From: JAAZFF01 sp964405775
Lineage (GTDB): Bacteria > Verrucomicrobiota > Kiritimatiellia > RFP12 > UBA3636
Assembly (NCBI GenBank): GCA_964405775.1
Contig: CAYOPG010000012.1
Span: 1 to 42,517, forward strand
Length of the DNA stretch: 42,517 nt
Reading direction: 5' to 3'
Below, piece after piece: positions 32,115 through 40,139 of the stretch. Each line of letters starts with the position of its first letter. Positions within the stretch are counted from its first letter, which is position 1. The position numbers were made by a program, and so were the translations under genes. The notes beneath the pieces are model-generated. The model was not told where the DNA came from. It saw only the letters and a list, made by a program, of their open reading frames with translations, and made no database searches.

Positions 32115-33113
32115 TTATTTTGCTGTTTCTTCGATGGCGACTGCAACCGCGACAGTGGCTCCGACCATCGGGTTGTTGCCCATGCCGATGAGGCCCATCA
32201 TCTCAACGTGCGCCGGAACGGATGATGAACCCGCGAACTGCGCATCCGAGTGCATGCGGCCCATGGTGTCGGTCATGCCGTAGGAGGCCGGTCCGGCCGC
32301 CATGTTATCTGGGTGCAACGTGCGGCCAGTGCCACCGCCGGAAGCGACGGAGAAGTACTTTTTGCCTCTGTCGTTGCATTCCTTCTTGTAGGTGCCGGCG
32401 ACAGGGTGCTGGAAGCGTGTCGGATTCGTGGAGTTGCCGGTGATCGAGACGTCCACTCCTTCCTGCCACATGATGGCGACGCCCTCACGGACATCATCAG
32501 CGCCGTAGCAGCGGACTTTAGCCTTGGGGCCTTTGGAGAAGGCCGTCTCCTTGGCAATCGCCAGTTTGCCGGTCGCGTAGTCGAACTTCGTTTGGACGTA
32601 AGTGAAGCCGTTGATGCGGCTGATGATGTAGGCGGCGTCCTTGCCGAGGCCGTTTAGGCATACCTTCAGGGGCTCCTTGCGCACCCTGTTTGCGGAATTT
32701 GCAATTCCTATGGCGCCTTCCGCCGCGGCGAACGATTCGTGGCCTGCCAGGAAGCAGAAGCACTTCGTCTCTTCGCGCAGGAGCATGGCAGCGAGATTGC
32801 CGTGGCCAGTGCCGACATTGCGGTCGTCCGCGACGGAACCTGGAATGCAGAAGCTCTGCAGCCCTTCACCGATCGCCTCTGCGGCGTCGGCGGCCTTTTT
32901 GCAGCCTTTCTTTACTGCAATGGCGGCACCAACGGTGTATGCCCAAGCGGCGTTCTCAAAACATATGCCCTGTATGTCCTTGGTGATCTGGTATGGGTCG
33001 AAGCCCTTCGCCTTGCAAATTTCGCGGCACTCTTCGATTGAATTGATGCCGTATTTCTTAAGCGTTGCGAGTATCTGCGGCTCGCGGCGGTCGTATGATT
33101 CAAAAAGTGGCAT
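32115..33113 (-). CDS. GGGtGRT protein (unknown function)
   Basis: Protein of 332 residues belonging to the GGGtGRT family, named for the motif seen here exactly at residues 259-265 (ASGGGTGRTLHPDN). Members occur in anaerobes and have no established function. The protein is soluble and has no signal peptide. There are scattered Cys residues (for example KCFCFLAGHESF near 139), a Gly-rich middle (NVGTGHGNLAAMLL) and the conserved C-terminal GLIGMGNNPMVGATVAVAVAIEE. The gene follows the NifU-like scaffold gene by 15 bases on the same strand, and this pairing is a known recurring neighbourhood. A role in iron-sulphur or redox metabolism is therefore a reasonable guess, not a demonstrated fact. 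AGGAGAA lies seven bases before the ATG. Confidence 0.9.
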   Translation of the reverse strand: MPLFESYDRREPQILATLKKYGINSIEECREICKAKGFDPYQITKDIQGICFENAAWAYTVGAAIAVKKGCKKAADAAEAIGEGLQSFCIPGSVADDRNVGTGHGNLAAMLLREETKCFCFLAGHESFAAAEGAIGIANSANRVRKEPLKVCLNGLGKDAAYIISRINGFTYVQTKFDYATGKLAIAKETAFSKGPKAKVRCYGADDVREGVAIMWQEGVDVSITGNSTNPTRFQHPVAGTYKKECNDRGKKYFSVASGGGTGRTLHPDNMAAGPASYGMTDTMGRMHSDAQFAGSSSVPAHVEMMGLIGMGNNPMVGATVAVAVAIEETAK

Positions 33114-33128
33114 TGTGTGTTTCTCCTT

Positions 33129-33830
33129 TTATTCCGCGCGCGGGTCAATGCTCTTGACGGCGCCGTCTTCTTCTGTCGTGCGCCCATATTTGCCGGTCGC
33201 CTTGGCAAGGGCTTCGTTTGCGTCCATTCCCTTTTTGATGTAATCCATCATCGGTCCGAAGCGTACGAATTCATAGCCGCAAATTTCGTCGTTTTGATCG
33301 AGGAAGATGGTCTTCACGTATCCCTCGGCCATTTCAAGGTAGCGGGGGCCTTTTGCCTTTGTCGCGTACATTGTGCCGACCTGCGAGCGGAGGCCTTTCC
33401 CAAGGTCTTCGAGCCCGGCGCCGATCTGGAGACCGCCTTCGGAGAAGGCAGATTGCGAACGCCCGTAAACGATTTGCAGGAAAAGCTCCCTCATCGCGGT
33501 GTTTATCGCGTCGCACACTAGGTCTGTGTTCAGTGCCTCGAGGATCGTCTTGCCAACGAGGATTTCCGAGGCCATTGCCGCTGAGTGCGTCATGCCGGAG
33601 CAACCGATTGTCTCGATGAGCGCTTCTTCGATTAGTCCATCCTTGACGTTTAGGGTGAGCTTGCACGCGCCCTGCTGGGGAGCGCACCAGCCGACGCCGT
33701 GCGTCATGCCGGAGATGTCCTTTACTTCTTTTGCCTGAACCCATTTACCCTCTTCAGGTATCGGGGCAGGGCCGTGGTTGCAGCCTTTTGCCACAGGGCA
33801 CATGTGCTGAACTTCATGAGAATAAATCAT
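33129..33830 (-). CDS. NifU-like iron-sulphur scaffold protein paired with GGGtGRT
   Basis: Cytoplasmic protein of 233 residues annotated in homologues as iron-sulphur cluster assembly scaffold. Cysteines are placed as in this branch of the IscU/NifU-N fold: C11 and C17 in HMCPVAKGC, GWCAPQQGAC near 48-56, IGCSGMTHSAAMASE near 77 with the GK(T)ILEAL helix after it, and LVCDAI. The C-terminal third (about 150-233) is an extra region not found in ordinary IscU. ATG 33830 is chosen because AGGAAGGA lies upstream; the longer frame adds 42 residues that do not fit. A promoter with 17-base spacing lies about 60 bases upstream. It leads the two-gene operon with the GGGtGRT protein. Confidence 0.85.
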   Translation of the reverse strand: MIYSHEVQHMCPVAKGCNHGPAPIPEEGKWVQAKEVKDISGMTHGVGWCAPQQGACKLTLNVKDGLIEEALIETIGCSGMTHSAAMASEILVGKTILEALNTDLVCDAINTAMRELFLQIVYGRSQSAFSEGGLQIGAGLEDLGKGLRSQVGTMYATKAKGPRYLEMAEGYVKTIFLDQNDEICGYEFVRFGPMMDYIKKGMDANEALAKATGKYGRTTEEDGAVKSIDPRAE

Positions 33831-33888
33831 TATTATGTCCTTCCTAGTTCTAGTCCACGCCTCGAAGCAGGCGCGAATAAAAGGCGAT

Positions 33889-33917
33889 ACTTTAGCAAAA
33901 TCCGCGCTTATGCGCAA
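33889..33917 (-). promoter_or_regulatory. Promoter for the Fe-S scaffold/GGGtGRT operon
   Basis: Minus-strand TTGCGC and TAAAGT are 17 bases apart, with an extended TG before the -10. It predicts a leader of about 50 bases. Confidence 0.5.
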
Positions 33918-33936
33918 TCCCACTTTTTTATTTCCA

Positions 33937-33965
33937 TTGATAAAAACTGTTAACACGGGTAAAGT
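33937..33965 (+). promoter_or_regulatory. Promoter for the TauE/SafE-type exporter gene
   Basis: TTGATA and TAAAGT are 17 bases apart on the plus strand, divergent from the scaffold promoter. A TGTTAACA palindrome lies in the spacer at about 33949-33956. Confidence 0.5.
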
Positions 33966-33994
33966 TGTACGCTTATTTCAAGAGGGCAATAGTA

Positions 33995-34756
33995 ATGGAA
34001 TTCGGCAGCATCGATGTAGTTGGTTGGATCATCCTGTTGGCGTGCGCGTTCATACAGGGGATGTCAAAGGGCGGGGTTCCCGGACTCGCCATTCTGGCAA
34101 TCCCCTTCGTTGCGATGGTTGTGCCGGGCAAAGCGTCTACCGGCCTCATTCTGCCAATGCTTATCGTGGGGGATCTTTTTGCGCTCCTGATATGGCGCAG
34201 GTCAGTCAGCGGCCGCGATCTGGTGCGTGCTCTCCCTTGGGCTATTGCAGGCGTCGTTGTGGGGTGGAGGCTGCTTGATTTCATTCCTGATGCCAATATG
34301 AACCGCGTCATTGGCATTATTGTCATTTTGATTCTCGTGCTTCAGGTCTGGCGAAAGTTTTCAGCAAAAAGCGATGCGCCTGCGTTTAGTGGAAGCACAA
34401 TCGGCAGATACGGCTACCCGGCGGTGATGGGAATGCTCGGCGGTGTAACGACGATGCTTGCCAACGCCGCGGGCCCTATAATCAGCATGTATTTGCTCAG
34501 CATGAAACTCGGCAAGGAGACTTTCCTGGGAACAAGCGCCTGGTATTTCTTCATAGTAAACTGGGTCAAGGTTCCTTTCATGGTTGAACAAGGCATGATA
34601 ACATCAGAGAGCCTAAAGGTGAACGTTATGATGTTGCCTGCACTTGTGGCAGGCGTGGCAATGGGAGTGTTCGTGGCCAAGCGCCTTAAAGAGCGCACTT
34701 TCGAAGCGCTGGTAATAGTTCTGGCGGCGGCGGCATGTCTGAAACTTCTTTTCTGA
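33995..34756 (+). CDS. TauE/SafE-family anion exporter
   Basis: Inner-membrane transporter of 253 residues from the TSUP (TauE/SafE/YfcA) family, thought to move sulphite, sulphoacetate or other organosulphur anions. Eight or so hydrophobic helices can be traced. The N-terminal half carries FIQGMSKGGVPGLAILAIP and the second half repeats the theme in GMLGGVTTMLANAAGPIISMYLLSM, the two-fold inverted repeat typical of the family. ATG 33995 is preferred (AGAGGG at 33981-33986) over the TTG ten codons upstream. Its stop is 29 bases before the methyltransferase start, so the two are probably one operon, although their functions have no obvious link. The substrate is unknown. Confidence 0.88.
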   Translation: MEFGSIDVVGWIILLACAFIQGMSKGGVPGLAILAIPFVAMVVPGKASTGLILPMLIVGDLFALLIWRRSVSGRDLVRALPWAIAGVVVGWRLLDFIPDANMNRVIGIIVILILVLQVWRKFSAKSDAPAFSGSTIGRYGYPAVMGMLGGVTTMLANAAGPIISMYLLSMKLGKETFLGTSAWYFFIVNWVKVPFMVEQGMITSESLKVNVMMLPALVAGVAMGVFVAKRLKERTFEALVIVLAAAACLKLLF

Positions 34757-34785
34757 AAAAAATATATAAAGGCGAAGGAATCAGA

Positions 34786-35664
34786 ATGGCATTTGAAAAC
34801 AAACAGAAGGGCTACGAATTGCTTGACAGCGGCTACGGCAGGAAGCTGGAGCGCTTCGGCGAGGTTATTCTCGAGCGGCCGTGTTCGCAGGCGATCTGGG
34901 TGCCTTCACTTGAGCGAAGGGCGTGGGATTCCGCCGACGCCTCTTTCGACAGGGAGGACGGTAACCGCTGGAGCGGTCGTTCTCGTCTGCCTGGTCACTG
35001 GGTGATCGAGGAATGTGGAATCAAGTTCAACCTTTCCGTCACTGATTTTGGACATCTTGGCATCTTCCCCGAGCAACGCGCGCAATGGCGGTGGATCGGC
35101 GAGCAGGTTAAAACGCGGCGCGAACGAAGTGGGAAGGCTCCATCTGTTCTCAATTTATTCGCATACTCTGGCGGTTCTTCGATGGCAGCGGCACTTGCAG
35201 GCGGTGTTGTGTGTCACTTGGATGCGTCACGCGGCATGGTGCAGTGGGCAAGTGAAAACGCCGCGATAAACGATGTGGATTCCTTGCGCTGGATCGTGGA
35301 CGATGCGCACAAATTCATGGCGCGTGAGATCAAGCGCGGCAAGGTGTACGACGCCATAATCCTCGACCCTCCAACGTTCGGTCGGGGCGAAGGCGGCGAG
35401 ATGTACAAAATCGAGCGGGACTTGCCGGAGACGCTGCAAATGTGCCGCCGACTTCTTAGCGACACCCCGCTGTTTATGCTGATGAGCGCCCACACACCGG
35501 GACTTTCGCCGCAAGTGGGCGGCAACCTCGTTTTTCAGGCTATGGATGGGCTGGGAGGCTCGATAGAAACGGGCGAAATGCTGTTGACTGGATCAACGGG
35601 AGTGCTCCCTCTGCCCAGCGGAACATTTGCCCGCTGGCAGAACAGTGTCACGAATCACTCTTAA
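34786..35664 (+). CDS. Class I SAM-dependent methyltransferase, RlmI-like
   Basis: Cytoplasmic methyltransferase of 292 residues related to the rRNA cytosine-5 methyltransferases RlmI/RlmK. A short N-terminal beta part (EVILERPCSQAIWVPSL) precedes the Rossmann core. The core shows motif I as VLNLFAYSGGSS (about 123-134), the acidic CHLDASRGM after it and the catalytic-loop motif ILDPPTFGRGE near 205. The TFGRG form is common in this subgroup and often annotated simply as SAM-dependent methyltransferase. ATG 34786 is chosen because GAAGGA lies about seven bases upstream; an earlier ATG at 34735 overlaps the exporter gene. The target base is not known. Only seven bases separate it from the convergent ligase-like gene, with no clear terminator. 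Confidence 0.82.
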   Translation: MAFENKQKGYELLDSGYGRKLERFGEVILERPCSQAIWVPSLERRAWDSADASFDREDGNRWSGRSRLPGHWVIEECGIKFNLSVTDFGHLGIFPEQRAQWRWIGEQVKTRRERSGKAPSVLNLFAYSGGSSMAAALAGGVVCHLDASRGMVQWASENAAINDVDSLRWIVDDAHKFMAREIKRGKVYDAIILDPPTFGRGEGGEMYKIERDLPETLQMCRRLLSDTPLFMLMSAHTPGLSPQVGGNLVFQAMDGLGGSIETGEMLLTGSTGVLPLPSGTFARWQNSVTNHS

Positions 35665-35671
35665 TTAGGTC

Positions 35672-37006
35672 TTAGGCCTTTGATTCTGCCTTAGGGCGGA
35701 AAGAAGCCATGCCCATCGCCAGAGAATAGAGGATGACAATTTCCGCATCAGCCAGATTGTATTCTATCATCCCGTACAACATCAAAGCGGTCAGCATCGC
35801 GATCGGGACATAGCGGACCGCAGGCTGGCTTACACCCTTGATACGGGTGGCAATAAGCGATTTTATCGCAGCCGCGAGGGCTGCCCCCATCCAGAAGAGA
35901 TAGACGGCAACTCCTATCCATCCGAAATCAACGAAAGACTGCAAAGGAGTAGAGTGGACGTGGTTTTGGCGCTGCTCCACATTCTTGCCGTGTTGTCGCA
36001 TTTTCTCGTTTGTTAGTGCCCTGAACCCGATACCATAAGGATGCTCTTCATGAACCGCAGGCACAATCTGAGTCCACATTAGGGCGCGACCGCCTTTTTT
36101 TTGGGAAAATTCTTCGGGAAGTTGCGCGAAACGTAGGCGCACCGCCGGGTGGACGGCGAATATCGTGCAGCAGAGGGCGAGAGCGATGAGGCCTTTGGCG
36201 CCCATGTAGCTGAGAATTATGGCGGCGCAGACGAATATGGCACACATTATCGGACCGCGTTTGAAAGTTAGCATTAGACCGCAGAATAGCATTACAAGGA
36301 AGATGACGCCTAACACACGCTCGCGACGCGGCATACGTGCGCCGCGGGCGTCGATGCAAAGGCACAGCGCCGCCGGGAGCGCCACCATGAGTCGCTGCGA
36401 GTCCTGCATAGTCCCTAGCTTCAGCATGGATGCCATATAGTCCGGCGCGCGATAGCCAGAATACACCCATTTCCTGATGGATTCGGTGATGCCCAAGCGG
36501 TTGCTCCACTCGACAAGTTGCCTTTGCGTCTCGTTTGCAGGAGCCGTTAAATCATGCGGCCAGTTTACCTGCAGGAGAGCAAACAGCGGGTTCAGGAAAG
36601 TCACGGAAAAAGCAGTAACCAAACAACCGCAGACAAAAACCTTGAGTACGAGCCTGAAGCGCTCTGTGGAATTGACTTGGACAATGGTTAGCGGGATGGC
36701 AATGTACCATAACAGTTTGGTGATTTTGCCGAGCCCTTTGTCAGGCACAATAAGAGGATCCGTGTTTGTCATTGCCATTATGGCGGTGACAATCAAGGCC
36801 ACAATGAAATATAAAATCCAACCAAGAGTCGGAAGGTTTCTGCGGAACGGACTGCGCTTCGTCTTTGAATGGAATGCGGATAGAACAAGCGATACCACCA
36901 ATAACAATCTCGTCAGGGGGAGGGTGAATCCAGCGGCGAAAACAGAGCCGAGAAACGCAGCCCAACTGGGATCTTCCTTTACGAACGATTTTATTTTATC
37001 GAGCAT
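35672..37006 (-). CDS. O-antigen ligase-like (Wzy/WaaL) membrane protein
   Basis: Polytopic inner-membrane protein of 444 residues with about eleven hydrophobic segments and a long periplasmic loop (about 285-370). The loop contains EEHPYGIGFRALTNEKMRQ followed by NHVHSTPLQSFVDFGWIG. The conserved His-containing loop and the FKRGP motif near 255 match the O-antigen ligase/polymerase superfamily, whose members transfer or polymerise lipid-linked glycans at the periplasmic face. Whether it ligates to lipid A-core, polymerises or glycosylates proteins cannot be decided here; no glycosyltransferase genes are adjacent. It lies 16 bases after the CAAX-protease-like gene on the same strand and is probably the second gene of that transcript. 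Confidence 0.88.
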   Translation of the reverse strand: MLDKIKSFVKEDPSWAAFLGSVFAAGFTLPLTRLLLVVSLVLSAFHSKTKRSPFRRNLPTLGWILYFIVALIVTAIMAMTNTDPLIVPDKGLGKITKLLWYIAIPLTIVQVNSTERFRLVLKVFVCGCLVTAFSVTFLNPLFALLQVNWPHDLTAPANETQRQLVEWSNRLGITESIRKWVYSGYRAPDYMASMLKLGTMQDSQRLMVALPAALCLCIDARGARMPRRERVLGVIFLVMLFCGLMLTFKRGPIMCAIFVCAAIILSYMGAKGLIALALCCTIFAVHPAVRLRFAQLPEEFSQKKGGRALMWTQIVPAVHEEHPYGIGFRALTNEKMRQHGKNVEQRQNHVHSTPLQSFVDFGWIGVAVYLFWMGAALAAAIKSLIATRIKGVSQPAVRYVPIAMLTALMLYGMIEYNLADAEIVILYSLAMGMASFRPKAESKA

Positions 37007-37022
37007 GGTGCCATATTTTACG

Positions 37023-37832
37023 TCACCAGAACCGCCAGCTTCCGGTGCTGATTACATAGATGCCTAATGCCAGGTTTGTGACAACGTGCGCTATGGAGAC
37101 GGCCCAGATGTCGCGTGTCCGTATGAAGAAAAACCCGTACACGATGCCGGTTGCGACTCCAGCGGCCCACTCGTTGTGTTCGAAGCCGAAAATAACGGCA
37201 GCGATGAAAAAAGGAACCGCGTTGAATTCGCCGACGTCAACGTCTAGAAAATCAGGAGTGCGTATGAACCTAATCAACCAGCCGCGCCAGAAGAACTCTT
37301 CAATTACCGCTATAACGAATGCGGACCCAATCAGTTTTGTGATTGTAAGCGGCCATCCGCACACTTCAGGCGCGTACGGTGTCGAATCGAGCTCTGGACG
37401 CATTTCCCCGAAAGGCATTACGCCCCATTTTTCGTATAAATCCGCTGCTGCAGGCAAAAGGTTTTTGAATAAGGGCGTCTCGAAAAACACCCAGATGGCG
37501 AAGATAAAAAGTCCAACCCCAATCGCAGGGAGTATGTTGACGCGTCTCAATGGCTCATAGAATCGCCATGGCTTGAGAAGCAGAAACAAGATGGTGCAAA
37601 CGACGGTGCTTAAAGCGTAGAGCGACGCGTCGTTTATAATGTTCAGGGATTGGATCGTTTCCGTCGCGCTTGATGGAGTGAGATGCATCGCCTTGGCAAT
37701 CACCAAAACTGCCACCCATACTATGAACGGTACGATGTGCCGCGCGGTCGCGCGGTTCATCTTTTTTGCTTTTTCACTATTTCTAGGGGCGGGGGCGCCA
37801 GCTGCTGTGATGTTCTCGGCACTGCTATTCAT
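37023..37832 (-). CDS. CAAX-protease-related membrane peptidase of the exosortase-associated (CPBP) type
   Basis: Intramembrane protease homologue of 269 residues. Active-site motifs are Glu178-Glu179 in EEFFWRGWLIR, His219 in FGFEHNEWAAG and His249 in AHVVTNLALG. This spacing and wording fit the subgroup of CPBP proteins found next to exosortase/PEP-CTERM systems. About seven hydrophobic helices are visible. The start is open to doubt. ATG 37832 has no ribosome site and lies three bases after the predicted transcription start, so translation would be leaderless; ATG 37760 gives a protein starting just before the first helix. No exosortase or PEP-CTERM protein is seen in this window, and none of the large secreted proteins has such a tail. 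Confidence 0.85.
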   Translation of the reverse strand: MNSSAENITAAGAPAPRNSEKAKKMNRATARHIVPFIVWVAVLVIAKAMHLTPSSATETIQSLNIINDASLYALSTVVCTILFLLLKPWRFYEPLRRVNILPAIGVGLFIFAIWVFFETPLFKNLLPAAADLYEKWGVMPFGEMRPELDSTPYAPEVCGWPLTITKLIGSAFVIAVIEEFFWRGWLIRFIRTPDFLDVDVGEFNAVPFFIAAVIFGFEHNEWAAGVATGIVYGFFFIRTRDIWAVSIAHVVTNLALGIYVISTGSWRFW

Positions 37833-37841
37833 TTGAGGCGA

Positions 37842-37871
37842 ATTGTAGCACATGCACCGCTGCCGTGTCGA
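37842..37871 (-). promoter_or_regulatory. Promoter for the CAAX-protease/ligase operon
   Basis: Minus-strand TCGACA and TACAAT are 18 bases apart. Transcription should start about three bases before ATG 37832. It overlaps the 5' part of the plus-strand RNA candidate. Confidence 0.5.
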
Positions 37872-38025
37872 GATTTTGGAACCCGGAACATTTCCCGTTA
37901 TTCGAGTAGCGCTTTTCACTGTGCTCCCTGTGGACTTGTGTTTCGTGCATGAAAACAGGGGGCTGGAAGTGGGAATGTGCATTCATAGCAAGGCTCACCG
38001 TTCTGTTACGTCTGCCGATTAGCGG
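37857..38025 (+). ncRNA. Candidate plus-strand structured RNA, 6S-like shape
   Basis: The interval between the CAAX-protease and aroB genes folds by eye into a long irregular hairpin. The terminal arm is 37909-37980: gcgc/gtgc, tttt/ggaa, cact/agtg and a 9-bp gctccctgt/acagggggc stem. A symmetric open bubble of 19 bases per side comes next (37890-37908, 37981-37999), then cggaac/gttctg and weaker outer pairs including ccgct/agcgg. Several pairs are G-U on the plus strand and would be A-C mismatches on the minus strand, which points to a plus-strand transcript. Size (about 170 bases) and the central bubble recall 6S RNA, but I see no convincing promoter or terminator and no firm sequence match. 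Confidence 0.33.
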
Positions 38026-38032
38026 GCGTTCT

Positions 38033-39115
38033 TCAGCCCAGACAGCGCGTAAGACGGGCGCGAAGCTCGTCCGGCAGGAAGGGTACACGCACGGCTCTGC
38101 CTATATCTTCCAGAAGTATGAAGTTGATCTTGCCCGACAGGTTTTTCTTGTCTGATTTCATGGCGGAGAATATATCGTCGACCGTGAATTCCGTCTCCAC
38201 AGGCAGCGACAGTTTTTGAAGCAAAGAAGATATCCGTTGTGAAACACCCGCGGGTGTGACGCCTGTCATCTCACCAAGGCGCGCCGCTGCGATCATGCCT
38301 ATGGCGACTGCCTCGCCGTGAGATATGTAGCCGTATCCCATAACGTTCTCTATCGCATGACCCACTGTGTGACCGAAGTTCAGAAGCATGCGCTCGCCGG
38401 TGTCCAGTTCATCGCGATTGACTACGCCTGCCTTGATATCCACACAGCGTGCGATTATTTTGAAAAGAGCCCCCTCGTCGTCAGTCCGCGTGTCTGCGAA
38501 CCGCTCGATATCTTCGAAAAGGGCTGCGTCGCTAATGCACCCGTATTTGACGACCTCCGCCATGCCTTCCGCAAACCGTTTTTCGGGAAGGGTTTTCAGC
38601 ACTAGGGGGTCTGTGACGACAGCGCGCGGCTGGTGAAAAGCGCCTGCGAGGTTTTTCCCGAACGGAAGGTCTATTCCTGTCTTTCCGCCTATGGATGAAT
38701 CCACCTGCGCGAGCAGCGACGTGGGGGCTTGTATTATAGCCACGCCGCGCAGATAGGTTGCGGCTGCAAAGCCCGCAAGGTCGCCGACCACGCCTCCGCC
38801 GAGAGCCACTACCAGATCAGTGCGTGTTATGCCGTATCCGTTGAACGTGTTCCAAAGTGTGGAAACCATATCGAGCGATTTTGAATTTTCGCCAGCCGGT
38901 ACCGACACCTGTTCCGCGTGGAATCCGGCAGCGGTCAGCGACTCCATGACGGGCTGAAGGTGCAGGTTGCAGACATTAGAATCCGACACAACGCAGACCC
39001 GCCTGCCTTTGACTGCGGTTGCTGCGGTTGCTCCGATATGCCGGAGTACGCCGTTGCCAACGATTATTCGCGAACCGCCCCGCGGAGAACGGATCTCTGT
39101 TTCGAAGTTGTCCAT
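38033..39115 (-). CDS. aroB: 3-dehydroquinate synthase
   Basis: Second enzyme of the shikimate pathway, converting DAHP to 3-dehydroquinate with NAD and a metal. It has 360 residues. The NAD-binding GGGVVGDLAGFAAATYLRG (about 105-123), VDSSIGGKTGIDLPFGKNLAG (about 138-158) and the metal-binding Glu/His motifs MAEVVKYG and LNFGHTVGHAIE are intact. ATG 39115 follows the aroF stop by two bases, so it is the last gene of tyrA-aroEK-aroF-aroB and probably translationally coupled; the earlier in-frame start would overlap aroF by 45 bases. About 200 bases follow before the CAAX-protease gene, where the structured-RNA candidate lies. Confidence 0.96.
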   Translation of the reverse strand: MDNFETEIRSPRGGSRIIVGNGVLRHIGATAATAVKGRRVCVVSDSNVCNLHLQPVMESLTAAGFHAEQVSVPAGENSKSLDMVSTLWNTFNGYGITRTDLVVALGGGVVGDLAGFAAATYLRGVAIIQAPTSLLAQVDSSIGGKTGIDLPFGKNLAGAFHQPRAVVTDPLVLKTLPEKRFAEGMAEVVKYGCISDAALFEDIERFADTRTDDEGALFKIIARCVDIKAGVVNRDELDTGERMLLNFGHTVGHAIENVMGYGYISHGEAVAIGMIAAARLGEMTGVTPAGVSQRISSLLQKLSLPVETEFTVDDIFSAMKSDKKNLSGKINFILLEDIGRAVRVPFLPDELRARLTRCLG

Positions 39116-39117
39116 TG

Positions 39118-40134
39118 TTATAGAGTGCGGCCTATGGCTTCGGCGACCGTGCGCATCTTGCACATAAGGGCGTTAAAAGAGTCCGGAGTAAGCGACTGCA
39201 TACCGTCGGATAGTGCGTTTGCCGGGTCGTTATGGACCTCTATTTCAAGTCCATCCGCGCCCGCCGCGATGGCGGCTAGGGACAGTGGCTCGATGAGCGA
39301 TGCGGAGCCGGCGGCGTGCGAGGGATCGACGAAGACAGGCAGGTGCGTGAGCGATTTCAGAACGGGGACGGCGCTGATGTCGAGGGTGTTCCGCGTCGCC
39401 GTCTCGAACGTGCGGATCCCGCGCTCGCATAGGATCACATTCTCGTTCCCGCCTGACATGATGTATTCGGCGGACATTAGCAGTTCCTGAATTGAGTTTG
39501 AAAACCCGCGCTTGAGCAGAACAGGCTTCTTGATATTTCCGAGTTCCTTGAGGAGTTCGAAATTCTGCATGTTGCGCGCCCCCACCTGGAAAAGATCTAC
39601 GAAATCCATGAAGAGGTTTATTTGTGCCGGGTTTGTTATTTCCGACACTACGGGCAGGCCTGTTTTGCGGCTGGCTTTTTTAAGGTAGAGCAGCCCCTCC
39701 GCCTTTAGACCCTGGAATGCGTATGGGGAGGTTCGTGGCTTGAAGGCGCCTCCGCGAAGCATAACCGCCCCGGCGTCATTGATCCGGTCTGCTATTGCCA
39801 TTATCTGCGCCTCTGATTCAACCGCGCAGGGGCCCGCGCAGATAATGATTTTTTTATTTCCTATTTCCACCCCGTTGATTTCAATAATTGTGTTGTCGGG
39901 GTGGAATTTGCGGTTGGCGCGCTTGTAAGGTTCCTGCACCTTAAGAACGCGCTCCACCTCCGAAATCATTTCGAGCTCGGCGGCTGGAATCAGGCTGGTG
40001 TCTCCGACTAGGCCGATGATCGTCGCTTCGGACCCATGTATAGGATGTGCGGCGACAGGGTATTTCTTCATTGCCAGAGCAGAGATTTCTTCCACCCGTT
40101 GTGTGCTTGTTCCCGTTTTGAGAATTAATATCAT
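39118..40134 (-). CDS. aroF: DAHP synthase, type I-beta (with N-terminal ferredoxin-like domain)
   Basis: First enzyme of the shikimate pathway, joining phosphoenolpyruvate and erythrose 4-phosphate. The 338-residue protein has the small N-terminal ferredoxin-like regulatory domain (about 1-70, starting MILILKTGTS) seen in Thermotoga- and Bacillus-type enzymes. The barrel follows, with IICAGPCAVESEAQI (about 98-112), LRGGAFKPRTSPYAFQGL, GARNMQNFELLKE, LLKRGFS and VFVDPSHAAGSA, all of which bind substrate or metal. Feedback by tyrosine or phenylalanine is common in this subtype and would suit an operon that also holds tyrA. It lies five bases after aroEK and two before aroB. Confidence 0.95.
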   Translation of the reverse strand: MILILKTGTSTQRVEEISALAMKKYPVAAHPIHGSEATIIGLVGDTSLIPAAELEMISEVERVLKVQEPYKRANRKFHPDNTIIEINGVEIGNKKIIICAGPCAVESEAQIMAIADRINDAGAVMLRGGAFKPRTSPYAFQGLKAEGLLYLKKASRKTGLPVVSEITNPAQINLFMDFVDLFQVGARNMQNFELLKELGNIKKPVLLKRGFSNSIQELLMSAEYIMSGGNENVILCERGIRTFETATRNTLDISAVPVLKSLTHLPVFVDPSHAAGSASLIEPLSLAAIAAGADGLEIEVHNDPANALSDGMQSLTPDSFNALMCKMRTVAEAIGRTL

Positions 40135-40139
40135 ACTTG

